Below the pieces are notes generated by a model. That model searched no databases. It worked only from the letters and a program-made list of their open reading frames with translations, and was not told the origin of the DNA. The position numbers were made by a program, and so were the translations under genes. Source: Oryzomicrobium sp. (lineage in GTDB: Bacteria; Pseudomonadota; Gammaproteobacteria; Burkholderiales; Rhodocyclaceae). From it: a stretch of 64,000 nt of DNA. Positions 15,968-24,675 of the stretch are shown here, piece by piece. The DNA is taken from assembly GCF_021287045.1 (NCBI RefSeq), contig NZ_JAJTBG010000007.1:148340-212339 (forward strand), given 5' to 3'. Position 1 is the first letter of the stretch; every line of letters starts with the position of its first letter.

Positions 15968-17146
15968 ATGAGCAAAGAAGTTGTTGTCCTGAGCGCTGTC
16001 CGTTCCGCCATCGGTGGCTTCGGCGGTTCCCTGAGCACCCTTGAGCCCGCCGAACTGGGCGGCCTGGTGATGAAGGAAGCCGTGGCCCGTTCCGGCGTGG
16101 ATCCGCAGCAGATCAACTACGTCACCGTCGGCAACTGCGTTCCCACCGACTCCCGCTACGCCTACGTGCCCCGCGTGGCCTCCATCCAGGCCGGCCTGTC
16201 CATGGATTCCGTGGCCATGCAGGTCAACCGCCTGTGCTCCTCCGGCCTCCAGGCCATCGTCTCCACCGCCCAGAACATCCTGCTCGGCGACTGTGAGTAC
16301 GGCATCGGCGGCGGCGTCGAAGTCATGTCCCGCGGCGGCTACATGATGCCCGCCCTGCGCTCCGGCGCCCGCATGGGCGACACCAAGGCCATCGACATGA
16401 TGGTGGCGGTGCTCACCGACCCCTTCGGCGTGGGCCACATGGGCATCACCGCCGAGAATCTGGCGACCAAGTGGAACATCAGCCGCGAAGAGCAGGACGC
16501 TCTCGCCCTGGAATCCCAGACCCGCGCCGCCAAGGCCATCGCCGAGGGCCGCTTCAAGTCCCAGATCGTCCCCATCACCCTGCAAAGCCGCAAGGGCGAC
16601 GTGGTGTTCGACACCGACGAGCATCCCCGGGCCACCACCATGGAGTCCCTGGCCAAGATGAAGCCGGCCTTCAAGAAGGACGGCTCCGTCACCGCCGGCA
16701 ACGCCTCCGGCATCAACGACGGTGCGGCCTTCTTCGTCCTGGCCGAGGCCGCCGCGGCCGCCAAGTCCGGCTACAAGCCCATGGCCCGCCTGGTTTCCTA
16801 CGCTGTGGCCGGCGTGCCCAACGACGTGATGGGCGAAGGCCCGATCCCGGCGACCAAGCTGGCGCTGAAGAAGGCCGGCCTGTCCCTGGACCAGATGGAC
16901 GTGATCGAGTCCAACGAAGCCTTCGCCGCCCAGGCCATCGCCGTCTCCAAGGGCCTGGGCCTCGACCCGGTCAAGACCAACCCCAACGGCGGCGCCATCG
17001 CCCTGGGTCACCCGGTGGGCTGCTCCGGCGCCTTTATCGCCACCAAGGCCCTGTACGAGTTGCAGCGCGTGGGCGGCAAGTACGCCCTGGTGACCATGTG
17101 CATCGGCGGCGGCCAGGGCATCGCAGCGATTTTCGAGCGTCTCTGA
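15968..17146 (+). CDS. Acetyl-CoA acyltransferase (thiolase, BktB-like)
   Basis: 392 residues, the standard thiolase length. The acyl-accepting Cys is in NRLCSSGLQAI, the catalytic His in GGAIALGHPVGCSGA and the second Cys in MCIGGGQGIA. It condenses or cleaves acyl-CoA with acetyl-CoA, for beta-oxidation or polyhydroxyalkanoate precursor supply; a biosynthetic versus degradative role cannot be told from sequence. TAGGAGGGAG directly before the ATG is a very strong ribosome binding site, and codon use is highly regular, both suggesting high expression. A strong terminator follows, so it is transcribed as a short unit. Confidence 0.9.
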   Translation: MSKEVVVLSAVRSAIGGFGGSLSTLEPAELGGLVMKEAVARSGVDPQQINYVTVGNCVPTDSRYAYVPRVASIQAGLSMDSVAMQVNRLCSSGLQAIVSTAQNILLGDCEYGIGGGVEVMSRGGYMMPALRSGARMGDTKAIDMMVAVLTDPFGVGHMGITAENLATKWNISREEQDALALESQTRAAKAIAEGRFKSQIVPITLQSRKGDVVFDTDEHPRATTMESLAKMKPAFKKDGSVTAGNASGINDGAAFFVLAEAAAAAKSGYKPMARLVSYAVAGVPNDVMGEGPIPATKLALKKAGLSLDQMDVIESNEAFAAQAIAVSKGLGLDPVKTNPNGGAIALGHPVGCSGAFIATKALYELQRVGGKYALVTMCIGGGQGIAAIFERL

Positions 17147-17191
17147 TTCCGCGCGGCCTCCCGGCCCCTGGCCGGGAGCGCTTTGCGGCCG

Positions 17192-17225
17192 AACGGCATA
17201 CCCTTCGGGGTATGCCGTTTTTGTT
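17192..17225 (+). terminator. Rho-independent terminator after the thiolase gene
   Basis: Perfect 12-bp stem AACGGCATACCC / GGGTATGCCGTT with a TTCG-type tetraloop and a T-rich tail (TTTTTGTTTG). Confidence 0.9.
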
Positions 17226-17272
17226 TGCGCCCCGGCTGTCCAAGGCAGGGGAGGGGTGGGACGGTCGGCGAA

Positions 17273-17286
17273 TTGATGGGAATCAA
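17273..17286. promoter_or_regulatory. Perfect FNR/DNR box upstream of DUF2249 gene
   Basis: TTGAT-GGGA-ATCAA is an exact match to the FNR-family palindrome. It starts 75 bases before the ATG of the DUF2249 gene and lies after the thiolase terminator, so it can only serve that gene. It indicates induction under low oxygen or NO. Confidence 0.8.
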
Positions 17287-17347
17287 GGCGCCGGAGGGAG
17301 TACCCGACAAAAATTGTCGGGAATTCAACCCCCAGCCGAGGAATCCC

Positions 17348-17611
17348 ATGGCCCACGATTGTTCCATCCCCGTCATCCAGGACGGCATCTACGGTTTCGA
17401 CGCCCGGGGCGTCGCCAAGCGCTTCCGCCACGCCGCCATCTTCGGTGCCCTGGACGCCCTCCAGCCCGGCGAGACCATGCGTTTCTGCAACGACCACGAT
17501 CCCCTGCCGCTGCTGGCCCAGATCAACCAGTTCTTCGGCGACCGGGTGGCGATTCAGTACGTTCAACGCGAACCCGGAGAAATCGTCATCGACTTCCGGG
17601 TCCAAGGCTGA
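17348..17611 (+). CDS. DUF2249 small protein under FNR-type control
   Basis: 87 residues forming one DUF2249 domain: FDARGVAKRFRHAAIF, the acidic FCNDHDPLPLL near residue 47-57, and the closing strand GEIVIDFRVQG. Related domains sit next to hemerythrin-like or denitrification genes in many proteobacteria and resemble TusA-like folds; the biochemical function is unknown. GAGGA precedes ATG 17348. A perfect FNR box lies upstream and a terminator just downstream, making it a single-gene transcription unit that probably responds to anaerobic or nitrosative conditions along with the nir genes. Confidence 0.85.
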   Translation: MAHDCSIPVIQDGIYGFDARGVAKRFRHAAIFGALDALQPGETMRFCNDHDPLPLLAQINQFFGDRVAIQYVQREPGEIVIDFRVQG

Positions 17612-17640
17612 TCCCGCCTTACCGTCTTACCCCCCTTTGG

Positions 17641-17670
17641 CCCCCGATTCGTTCGGGGGTTTTTCTTTTT
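17641..17670 (+). terminator. Rho-independent terminator after DUF2249 gene
   Basis: CCCCCGA / TCGGGGG stem with a five-base loop followed by TTTTTCTTTTT. Confidence 0.9.
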
Positions 17671-17815
17671 AATCGCACCGTAGTGGTGCATTGGTAAGGT
17701 TCTGATTTCTGGCCCGTTTATTGCAACGTGTGCCGGTGGTTCGGCTGTGATTTGTCATTCAGAATAAGTAAACATTTGGCATAATGTGTAATACGGTTTC
17801 AGGGAGTGTCGGCAT

Positions 17816-19438
17816 ATGAAAAAGAATTTTCCGGTCACGGGGGCGGAAACCCCGTTTCCGGCAGGCAAGTACATCGTTTCCAAGACCGATCTGAAGGGGA
17901 TCACCACCTACGCCAACGACGCCTTCGTCGAGCTGTCCGGCTTTACCCGGGAAGAACTGATCGGCCACAGCCACAACGTGGTGCGCCACCCGGACATGCC
18001 GCCCCAGGCCTTCCAGAACCTGTGGGACACCCTCAAGGTGGGACGCCCCTGGCGCGGCATCGTCAAGAACCGCTGCAAGAGCGGCGACCACTACTGGGTG
18101 GACGCCCTGGTGGTGCCGGTGCGCCAGGACAACCAGACCATCGGCTACATGTCGGTGCGCACTGCCCCGTCCCGGGAGCAGATCGCCGCCGCCGAGGCGC
18201 TGTACACCCGCCTGAATGAAACCGGGGGAAGCCTGCCCAAGCCCCGCTCCCGTGCTCGCTTCGGCCTGAGCGCGCGCTTGGGGCTGGCCACCGCCGGGGT
18301 GATGGGGGCGATGGTGCTGTCCGGCGTATTGAGTTGGTTTGGCCAGGACCTGGGCCTGGACGCCGGCCTGGAGCGCTACCTGATCCAGGGGCTGACCCTG
18401 GGGGGGCTGCTTGCTGGCGGCGCCATGGCCTGGGTGCACCGGGACATCTTCGCCGCCTTCCGTCGGGTCGAATCCAGCCTGGACCGCATTGCCCAGGGCG
18501 ACCTGTCCGAGCTGATCCGCCACACCCGCCGCGACGAGGTGGGTACCCTGCTCGACGGTCTGCTCACCACCCAGTCCCACCTCAAGGTGATGCTTGCCGA
18601 GATTGCCGAGATGGCCGACCAGGTGGGCGGCAACGCCGACCTGCTGGCCGCCGACATGGACCGGGTGGCCCAGCAGTCGTCGGCCCAGTCCGAGGCGGCC
18701 GGGCGCATTGCCGCGGCCATCGAGGAAATGAGCGTGACGGTTCAGGAAGTGGCGGGGGACGCCGCCCGCACCGCCGACGCGGCAGCCTCCACCCGGGACC
18801 GCATGGGCGAGGTCAGCAGCCGCATGCGCGAGGGGCGCAATGCTTCCACGGCGGTGGTCGAGGCGGTGGGGGATGCCAACCAGACCCTGGCGGTGCTCGG
18901 CCAGTCCCTGGCCCAGATCGGCCGCATCACCCAGGCCATCCAGGAAGTGGCCGACCAGACCAACCTGATCGCCCTCAACGCCGCCATCGAGGCGGCCCGG
19001 GCCGGCGAGGCCGGCCGCGGCTTCGCCGTGGTGGCCGACGAAGTGCGCAAGCTGGCCGAGCGCACCCGCAAGGAAACCCAGCAGATCACCGAGACCGTGG
19101 TCAGCATCCACAATCTCTCCCAGGAGGCCACCGGCCGCATTCAGGCCGCCGAAAGCCTGATCGGCCGCCACGACAGCGAGTTCGCCGGGCTGGAGGAGGG
19201 CGTGACGGCGGTGGTGGGCGAATCCCGCCAGGTGGACGGCATGGCCACCCACATCGCCTCGGCCACGGTGCAGCAATCCCAGGCCAGCCAGGACATCAGC
19301 AGCAGTGTGGCCGACATCGCCAGCCGCCTGGAAGACGGCGCCCGCACCGTGGAAAGCGTGGGCCTGAGCGTCTCCCACCTGCGCAACACGGCCGGGGAAC
19401 TGCGCCGCCTGATCGGTTACTTCCGCTACGCCGGCTGA
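17816..19438 (+). CDS. Aer-like PAS methyl-accepting chemotaxis protein
   Basis: 540 residues. An N-terminal PAS domain (about 15-125) has the Aer signature: [19 protein letters not shown] and [11 protein letters not shown], a fold that in Aer binds FAD and reports redox state. Two membrane segments follow (about 160-178 and 190-212), then a HAMP-like linker and the cytoplasmic signalling domain with [20 protein letters not shown] and [16 protein letters not shown]. There is no periplasmic ligand domain, so it should sense internal energy or oxygen. AGGGAG lies about 10 bases before ATG 17816. It forms a single-gene unit between two terminators. Confidence 0.92.
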   Translation: MKKNFPVTGAETPFPAGKYIVSKTDLKGITTYANDAFVELSGFTREELIGHSHNVVRHPDMPPQAFQNLWDTLKVGRPWRGIVKNRCKSGDHYWVDALVVPVRQDNQTIGYMSVRTAPSREQIAAAEALYTRLNETGGSLPKPRSRARFGLSARLGLATAGVMGAMVLSGVLSWFGQDLGLDAGLERYLIQGLTLGGLLAGGAMAWVHRDIFAAFRRVESSLDRIAQGDLSELIRHTRRDEVGTLLDGLLTTQSHLKVMLAEIAEMADQVGGNADLLAADMDRVAQQSSAQSEAAGRIAAAIEEMSVTVQEVAGDAARTADAAASTRDRMGEVSSRMREGRNASTAVVEAVGDANQTLAVLGQSLAQIGRITQAIQEVADQTNLIALNAAIEAARAGEAGRGFAVVADEVRKLAERTRKETQQITETVVSIHNLSQEATGRIQAAESLIGRHDSEFAGLEEGVTAVVGESRQVDGMATHIASATVQQSQASQDISSSVADIASRLEDGARTVESVGLSVSHLRNTAGELRRLIGYFRYAG

Positions 19439-19503
19439 CGGCGGCCCGTCGCCGCTGTCGCGGTTGTCATCATTCTCCCCGGTGTTCTGCCCGGGGATGC
19501 CGA

Positions 19504-19536
19504 AACGGCCGGGGCTTGCCCCGGCCGTTGGCTTTT
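19504..19536 (+). terminator. Rho-independent terminator after the Aer-like gene
   Basis: Perfect 12-bp GC-rich stem AACGGCCGGGGC / GCCCCGGCCGTT with a 2-base loop, followed by GGCTTTT. Confidence 0.88.
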
Positions 19537-19917
19537 CATCGGCTATAGATGGCTTCCCTTGCTTGCCCGGAGCCGTGCCGGGCCATTGCCGGGCCGGACG
19601 ATCAAGTCCGCTACCCGCCAAGTGGGGACTTCCAGGCGCGCCCCGATCTCGACGGGGTCGGATATCCGTCCCAGCCTTTCCCAACCCAACAGCGTGGGGC
19701 GGAGGGGTTTGCGCTTCGTCCTCTGCCGGGGCAGGAAAAACAAAACGATACAAATCGCTGCATAACTGCAACTACCCGGTGCAGAAATCCAACTGGCAAA
19801 CGCGCCGTTCTTGGCAACTATGCAAGGTATCCCGTTGCGCCCGCGGTCCCATCGCCCCGGGCGGACGGCCCGCTGCCTCCCGGCAGCCCATGCCCAAGCA
19901 TTTCTAGGAGACTAAGA
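19537..19917 (+). other. 381-base region before the degQ-like gene
   Basis: No convincing gene. A short A-rich, less GC-biased stretch (about 19736-19790) may carry the protease promoter. A possible minus-strand reading frame at 19543-19743 has only a TTG start and no Shine-Dalgarno. I do not see a clear sigma-E promoter. Confidence 0.4.
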
Positions 19918-21360
19918 ATGACCGCAAAAGCGCTCAAGATGTCGGTGATCGCCCTATCCCTGGCGGCGGCGGTGGGCGGTGCCTATTCCTTCGGCCACGT
20001 TTCGGCCATCAGCCGCGCCGACGCCGCGGTGACTGCCCCCGCCCCGGCTGCCGCCAACCCCATGGCCCTGCCCGACATGGGCAGCATCGTCGAGCGCAAC
20101 GGCCCGGCGGTGGTCAACATCAGCGTCACCGGCACCCGCAAGGTGGCCGACGCCGGTCTGCCACAGCTCGATCCGGACGATCCGTTCTACGAATTCTTCC
20201 GCCACTTCCGCGGGCCGCAAGGCCAGGGCTCGACCCCGGTACGGGGCCTCGGCTCGGGCTTCATCATTTCCTCCGACGGCACCATCCTGACCAACGCCCA
20301 CGTGGTGGACGGCGCCGACGAGGTGACGGTGAAGCTCACCGACAAGCGCGAGTTCAAGGCCAAAGTGCGGGGCATCGACAAGACCAGCGACGTGGCCGTG
20401 CTCAAGATCGACGCCAAGGGTTTGCCCACGGTGAAGATCGGCAGTTCCGCCGCGGCCCGGGTGGGCGAATGGGTGCTGGCCATCGGCTCCCCCTTCGGCT
20501 TCGAGAACAGCGCCAGCGCCGGCATCGTTTCGGCCAAGTCCCGCAACCTGCCCGACGGCAGCTACGTGCCCTTCATCCAGACCGACGTGGCGGTGAACCC
20601 GGGCAACTCCGGCGGCCCCCTGTTCAACATGGCCGGTGAGGTGATCGGCATCAACTCCCAGATCTACTCCCGCAGCGGCGGCTACCAGGGCCTGTCCTTC
20701 GCCATTCCCATCGAGGTGGCAATGAACGTGGAGCAGCAGATCGTCACCAACGGCCAGGTCCAGCGCGGCCGCATGGGGGTGACCATCCAGGAGGTGAACC
20801 AGTCCCTGGCCGATTCCTTCGGCCTCAAGAAGCCCGCCGGCGCCCTGGTCAGTTCAGTGGAAAAGGGCAGTCCCGCCGCCAAGGCCGGTCTGGAGCCCGG
20901 CGACGTGGTGCTGGCGATCAACGGCAAGGAGTTGGTCAATTCCGGCGACCTGGCGGCCACCGTGGCCGGCATGCGGCCTGGCGAAGTGGCCAAGCTGCAA
21001 GTGTGGCGCCACGGTTCGTCCCAGGAAGTGGCGGTGAAGGTCGGCTCTGCCAGCGAGCCCAAGGTGGCCGCCCAGGACAACCCGGACGGCCCCAAGGGGC
21101 GCCTCGGCGTCGCCGTCCGCCCCCTGACCCCGGACGAGCAGCGCCAGGCCGAGGTGAGCGGCGGCGTGGTGGTGCAGAACGTCGCCGGCGCGGCGGCCAA
21201 GGCCGGCATCCAGCCCGGGGACATCATCCTCTCGGTCAATGGCGAACGGGTGTCCAGCCCCGAGCAGTTGCGCGCCCTGCTGGCCAAGGCGGGCAAGCGC
21301 GTGGCCGTGCTGGTGGAGCGGGGCGACGCCCGCATCTTCGTGCCTGTGGAGTTGGGCTGA
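19918..21360 (+). CDS. degQ: Periplasmic Do/DegQ-type serine endoprotease with two PDZ domains
   Basis: 480 residues. A signal segment (about 7-30) is followed by a trypsin-like domain with the triad in TNAHVVDG (His), DKTSDVAVLKI (Asp) and GNSGGPLF (Ser), then two PDZ domains at about 285-370 and 390-475 (GVTIQEV... and GRLGVAVRPL...). It belongs to the HtrA/DegP/DegQ family, which degrades or refolds misfolded envelope proteins. The LA-loop is fairly short, closer to DegQ/MucD than DegP. TAGGAG lies 7 bases before ATG 19918. A terminator follows within 80 bases. Confidence 0.92.
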   Translation: MTAKALKMSVIALSLAAAVGGAYSFGHVSAISRADAAVTAPAPAAANPMALPDMGSIVERNGPAVVNISVTGTRKVADAGLPQLDPDDPFYEFFRHFRGPQGQGSTPVRGLGSGFIISSDGTILTNAHVVDGADEVTVKLTDKREFKAKVRGIDKTSDVAVLKIDAKGLPTVKIGSSAAARVGEWVLAIGSPFGFENSASAGIVSAKSRNLPDGSYVPFIQTDVAVNPGNSGGPLFNMAGEVIGINSQIYSRSGGYQGLSFAIPIEVAMNVEQQIVTNGQVQRGRMGVTIQEVNQSLADSFGLKKPAGALVSSVEKGSPAAKAGLEPGDVVLAINGKELVNSGDLAATVAGMRPGEVAKLQVWRHGSSQEVAVKVGSASEPKVAAQDNPDGPKGRLGVAVRPLTPDEQRQAEVSGGVVVQNVAGAAAKAGIQPGDIILSVNGERVSSPEQLRALLAKAGKRVAVLVERGDARIFVPVELG

Positions 21361-21438
21361 GACTGGCCTGAGGACCCGACCAACGACGGGGCCGATCCGG
21401 CATCGGGCCGGCTCTGGATAGGTCGCACTAGGTCGAAC

Positions 21439-21467
21439 AGGACGGCGCCAATTGGCGCCGTCCTTGT
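21439..21467 (+). terminator. Rho-independent terminator after degQ
   Basis: Perfect 11-bp stem AGGACGGCGCC / GGCGCCGTCCT around AATT, with TTGTTT after it. Confidence 0.85.
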
Positions 21468-21631
21468 TTCATGGCCCGGTGCGGTGCGTTGCCATGGCTT
21501 GGCCGGCCGAGCATCCGTGAATGTCGGACAGGGGAAGCCAGGGCGCCCTGGACAGAAAAATTGCCGGCATCGTGTGGATGCCGGCATTGATAGGCCATCC
21601 GGGCACCTGGCCGCAGGTATGGGTCTGCCTG

Positions 21632-21802
21632 TCAGCGATGGACGCCGGACACCCGGGCCTTGCGCCGCCAATAGGCGGGCCGTTGCAGCGCCATCACGTC
21701 GATGTGCTGGGTGGAGTAAATCTGCCGGGCCAGGGCCCAGCGCTGGCGCTCTTCCTGGGATACGCCGGCGATCTGCTCGAACCACTTCTGGATGAATTTC
21801 AT
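21632..21802 (-). CDS. 56-residue basic protein behind a LexA-type box (candidate SOS microprotein)
   Basis: 56 codons from ATG 21802 to TGA 21634-21632. The peptide begins MKFIQKWFEQIAGVSQEERQ and ends in an Arg-rich tail (YWRRKARVSGVHR); the first 10 residues form an amphipathic helix with Phe, Ile and Trp on one face. No membrane segment, signal peptide or known motif is visible. Support for a real gene is the Shine-Dalgarno AGGAG 9 bases upstream and a sigma70-like promoter about 60 bases upstream whose -35 is overlapped by a palindrome CTGT-N8-ACAG. I do not recognise the family. Small SOS proteins elsewhere often block cell division, but nothing here proves that role. Confidence 0.6.
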   Translation of the reverse strand: MKFIQKWFEQIAGVSQEERQRWALARQIYSTQHIDVMALQRPAYWRRKARVSGVHR

Positions 21803-21862
21803 GGCAAGTGACTCCTGGAAAGAAGGGTAAGACCGGGAGGGTTGCAGCCTGTCAGTGCGTCA

Positions 21863-21892
21863 ATCATAGCCAACTACTGTATGGATGTACAG
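21863..21892 (-). promoter_or_regulatory. Minus-strand promoter overlapped by a LexA-type SOS box
   Basis: On the minus strand, TGTACA (21891-21886) is a -35, followed by a 17-base spacer and TATGAT (21868-21863), a near-consensus -10. CTGTATGGATGTACAG (21877-21892) matches the CTGT-N8-ACAG LexA consensus and covers the -35, the classic repressor position. The expected transcript start is near 21856, about 54 bases ahead of the 56-codon gene. The plus-strand gene at 22036 is 143 bases away and less likely to be the target. Confidence 0.65.
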
Positions 21893-21916
21893 TATTTGGC
21901 TATGGAGAGCCGTGCC

Positions 21917-21927
21917 CCGCGCCAGTA
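21917..21927 (-). repeat. Single arm of the REP-like family (CCGCGCCAGTA)
   Basis: The 11-base core identical to the right arm of the hairpin at 33587-33633 occurs here alone, between the LexA box and the next gene. On the minus strand it reads TACTGGCGCGG, preceded by GGAAACCCAG as in other copies. Confidence 0.45.
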
Positions 21928-22035
21928 CTGGGTTTCCGGCCCGCCCCTTCCGCCGTTTCCCGCCATGCCGGCCGGGGTGGTAGGGTGGCGGCCTGCGTTT
22001 GCCGTCCGCCTTTTTTCCCCAGCCACCTTCTTCCC

Positions 22036-22428
22036 ATGGCCATCGACTCTTCCGTTTCGCCCCTGCCCGATGCCAATTCCCGCGGCGTGCGCGCCGCCCT
22101 CGTGTTCGCACTCACCGCCGAGCGATTGGCGGCTTACTACGAGCACGGCCAGTGGCTTACCGAGGCCCAGGGGGCGACCCTGGCCGCCGAGTGGCTGGGC
22201 CGCACCAAGCGCAGCCTGCCCCTGGCCGAGCGCCGCCACCTGTCTGCCCTGAGCGACGTGCTGGCCCGCCAGGTGGCCGGCGCCCTCTCCCGGGAGGCGG
22301 GGCTGTACACCGTCCACGCCATGCAGGACGCCCTGGACCCGAACCACACCTCGGATACGGCCCAGACCCTGATGGCCGAGTGCGAACGCCTGCTCGACGC
22401 CGTAGAGGAGGGCGCCGGCACTCCATGA
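22036..22428 (+). CDS. Hypothetical protein, 130 residues
   Basis: 130 residues, not recognised. It is mostly helical in character with an Ala/Leu-rich middle and an acidic end (LMAECERLLDAVEEGAG); no signal peptide, membrane helix or catalytic motif is visible. ATG 22036 has no strong Shine-Dalgarno (CTTCTTCCC precedes it), but codon use is typical of the genome over the whole frame. A LexA-type box 143 bases upstream faces the opposite way but could affect it too. A gap rich in repeats follows. Confidence 0.55.
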   Translation: MAIDSSVSPLPDANSRGVRAALVFALTAERLAAYYEHGQWLTEAQGATLAAEWLGRTKRSLPLAERRHLSALSDVLARQVAGALSREAGLYTVHAMQDALDPNHTSDTAQTLMAECERLLDAVEEGAGTP

Positions 22429-23063
22429 GGGAGCCGGGCTCCGGCACCGGCGTGGTGCCGCATCTTGTTCGGCATTGCGCGGTGGATGCCTGGAACTCCG
22501 CTACTGGCGCGGGTTTTCGGGAGGCTGGGGGCGGTGTCGCGATTGGCTCTGCGGCACTCGCTATCTTCAATCTGGGGTCGTAAGCGCTGTTTCGCCGTTC
22601 CGGTACGGCGGCCGCATTGCCCCCTGCAAAACCCCGCGCCAGTGCTTGCGTTGCGGCCAGGGGGCGTGAAGAGCCGCGTCGTTGCTTGTTTTTCAGGCGG
22701 TGCGTCATATCCTTGAGCCGCCAGGTGGTTTTTAGGCTTATCCACAGGCTTGCCCACGGAAAACGGGGATAAGCGATGGACCGACCGGCGTGCCGGGGGA
22801 GGGCGGGATATCCCATCCCGTGAGCAGGGCTCCGGCTGTCGCGGTGGACGTGAAGAGAGATTGGGCAGTCCCGAGCGCCGTGCGCTGTTCTCCGACGCCC
22901 GGTGGTTCCACTTACGCCATTAACGGGCACCGTTTCCGCCGCCATACGGGCTTTCCACCATCCCCCGGGACCGCCGGCGCCTCCGGCCCGGGGCGTATAC
23001 TTTCCCTTCCCCGGCGCGGCCGTTACAGCGCGCCGGGCCGTCATCGCCACACCGGGAGTCGCC
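22429..23063. other. 635-base gap with dispersed repeats, no gene seen
   Basis: It holds two arms of the REP-like family (TACTGGCGCGG at 22502-22512 and CCGCGCCAGT at 22634-22643, 121 bases apart and able to pair) and one copy of the 107-bp DnaA-box repeat (22666-22772). The last 290 bases before the FUSC gene show no repeat or reading frame I would support and probably contain its promoter. Confidence 0.6.
22666..22772 (+). repeat. 107-bp dispersed repeat, copy A, with DnaA-box sequence
   Basis: About 80 percent identical over its length, without gaps, to 24569-24675. Shared blocks are GTGAAGA.CCGCG, TGCTTGTTTTT, GGTTTTT.GGCTTATCCACAG and CGGGGA. TTATCCACA at 22738-22746 equals the perfect E. 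coli DnaA box. The two copies lie on either side of the FUSC gene in the same orientation. Confidence 0.7.
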
Positions 23064-24263
23064 ATGGGCCAGGGCACGGGGCCGCAATCACCACATTCGC
23101 CGCAACCGCAAGCGCAATTTCAAGCTCAAGCGCAACGCGAGCCGCAAGGGGAATCCGACGCATCCTCCGCGGGCGCCGGACGCCCCGGACGGGGCTTGCT
23201 CGCCCTGCTGCGGGAGGAATGGCGCCAGCTGGTGACCATCAACCCCAGCGACCGGCCCTGGCAGATGCCCTTTGCCGCCGCCCTGGCCTCGGGCCTGCCG
23301 CTCTTGGTGGGGGCCTGGTTCGGCCACATGGACTATGGCCTGATCTCGTCCCTGGGCGGGCTGGTGTTCCTCTACACCCCCAACACGCCCCTCTACCACC
23401 GCATGGTGTCCCTGATGGCCTGCGCCTTCGGGTTGGCCGCCAGCTACACCCTGGGGCTGATCAGCCACTTCGTGCCGGCCCTGATGATGGTGGCCCTGAC
23501 CTTCATCACCATCCTGGTGTCCATGGTCTGCCGCTTCTACCGGGTGAGCATGCCGGGCAGCCTGTTCTTCATCATGGTCGCCGCCATCGGCGCCTATTCG
23601 CCCACCACCGTGGAGCAGGTGCCGCTGCGGGTCGGGCTGATCTTCATGGGGGCGCTGCTGGCCTGCCTGGTGGCCCTGTTCTACAGCCTCTACGTGCTGC
23701 GCCGCCAGGCGCCCCAGCCGGTGGCGCCGCTGCCGCCGGCCAGCTTCGATTTCGTCGTCTTCGATTCGGTGGTGATCGGCCTGTTCGTCGGCCTTTCCCT
23801 GGTCCTCGCCCAGGCCCTGCACCTGGAGCGGGCCTACTGGGTGCCGGTGAGCTGCCTGGTGGTGATCCAGGGCATGTCCCTGCGCGCCGTGTGGACCAAG
23901 CAGTTGCACCGCCTGCTCGGCACCGCCATCGGCCTGCTGGTGGCTTGGGGCATCCTGGCGCTGCCTTTGGGCAACTGGAGCATCGCCCTGGTGATGATGC
24001 TGCTCACCTTCGTGGTCGAAACCGCGGTGGTGCGCCACTACGTCTTCGCCGCCATCTTCATCACCCCCATGACCATCCTGCTGGCCGAGGCCGCCACCTT
24101 CGGCCAGGGTCCGCCGGGGGCGATGATCCAGGCCCGCTTCCTCGACACCGTGCTGGGCTGCGTCGTCGGCCTGGTCGGCGGCGCCTGCCTGCACAGTCCG
24201 CGCTTCCGCGATGTGCTGGGCCGCCAGTTGCGCCGTTTGACGCCGCGCCGGCTGCTGCCGTGA
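23064..24263 (+). CDS. FUSC-family (fusaric acid resistance-like) membrane protein
   Basis: 399 residues. After a polar Gln/Ala-rich N-terminus of about 50 residues come two sets of about five membrane helices separated by a loop near residues 210-230 (LRRQAPQPVAPLPP), the arrangement of half-length FUSC/YccS-like proteins. The second set includes LERAYWVPVSCLVVIQG, a motif shared with aromatic-acid efflux permeases. No membrane-fusion or outer-membrane partner is adjacent, so the cargo is unknown. CGGGAG precedes ATG 23064; an in-frame ATG at 22902 would add a low-complexity region. The gene stands alone between the two copies of the 107-bp repeat. Confidence 0.82.
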   Translation: MGQGTGPQSPHSPQPQAQFQAQAQREPQGESDASSAGAGRPGRGLLALLREEWRQLVTINPSDRPWQMPFAAALASGLPLLVGAWFGHMDYGLISSLGGLVFLYTPNTPLYHRMVSLMACAFGLAASYTLGLISHFVPALMMVALTFITILVSMVCRFYRVSMPGSLFFIMVAAIGAYSPTTVEQVPLRVGLIFMGALLACLVALFYSLYVLRRQAPQPVAPLPPASFDFVVFDSVVIGLFVGLSLVLAQALHLERAYWVPVSCLVVIQGMSLRAVWTKQLHRLLGTAIGLLVAWGILALPLGNWSIALVMMLLTFVVETAVVRHYVFAAIFITPMTILLAEAATFGQGPPGAMIQARFLDTVLGCVVGLVGGACLHSPRFRDVLGRQLRRLTPRRLLP

Positions 24264-24500
24264 GGACGGCGGGCGGAGTGGATGAGAGGGGCGAGGGGGG
24301 CGGAGCGTAGGCCAGCCGGGCGGTGGGTGGATTGTGGGCTGCGTAGGCTGATTGGGCTGATTGCCACGGCCCCGGGCACCGCGCCCCGGCGATATCGCCC
24401 CGGCCGGCACCATGCCGGCAAGGCGCCGAACGGCCGGCTTGCGGTGCGGGCTGCGCCCCCCGGTGCCGTCGGATGAAAATGCCATCGCCCCAAACCCCAA

Positions 24501-24547
24501 TATTGGCGCGGGGTTTGGCGATGCCATGCTGGAACGCCGCGCCAATA
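24501..24547. repeat. REP-like hairpin, 11-bp stem with 25-base loop
   Basis: TATTGGCGCGG pairs perfectly with CCGCGCCAATA across a 25-base loop. The same stem and loop length occur at 33587-33633, where the third base pair is C-G instead of T-A, a compensated change. Confidence 0.7.
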
Positions 24548-24568
24548 CTCGATTTCAGAGGCAATGCC

Positions 24569-24675
24569 GTGAAGAACCGCGCCCCTGCTTGTTTTTGAGG
24601 CAGCGTGGCATGTCATTGACCCGGAAGGCGGTTTTTCGGCTTATCCACAGCCTTACCCACGAAAAGCGGGGAAAA
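24569..24675 (+). repeat. 107-bp dispersed repeat, copy B, with DnaA-box sequence
   Basis: Direct repeat of 22666-22772. TTATCCACA is at 24641-24649. In both copies a CCGCGCCA arm of the hairpin family lies just upstream (24537-24547 here, 22634-22643 for copy A), so the repeat may be part of a larger composite element. Confidence 0.7.

Noticed and set aside
19543-19743. Possible small minus-strand DNA-binding protein (LGRISDPVEIGARLEVPTWR)
   Set aside because: Only a TTG start without Shine-Dalgarno, no known partner, and composition like a shadow frame. The look of a helix-turn-helix is not enough.
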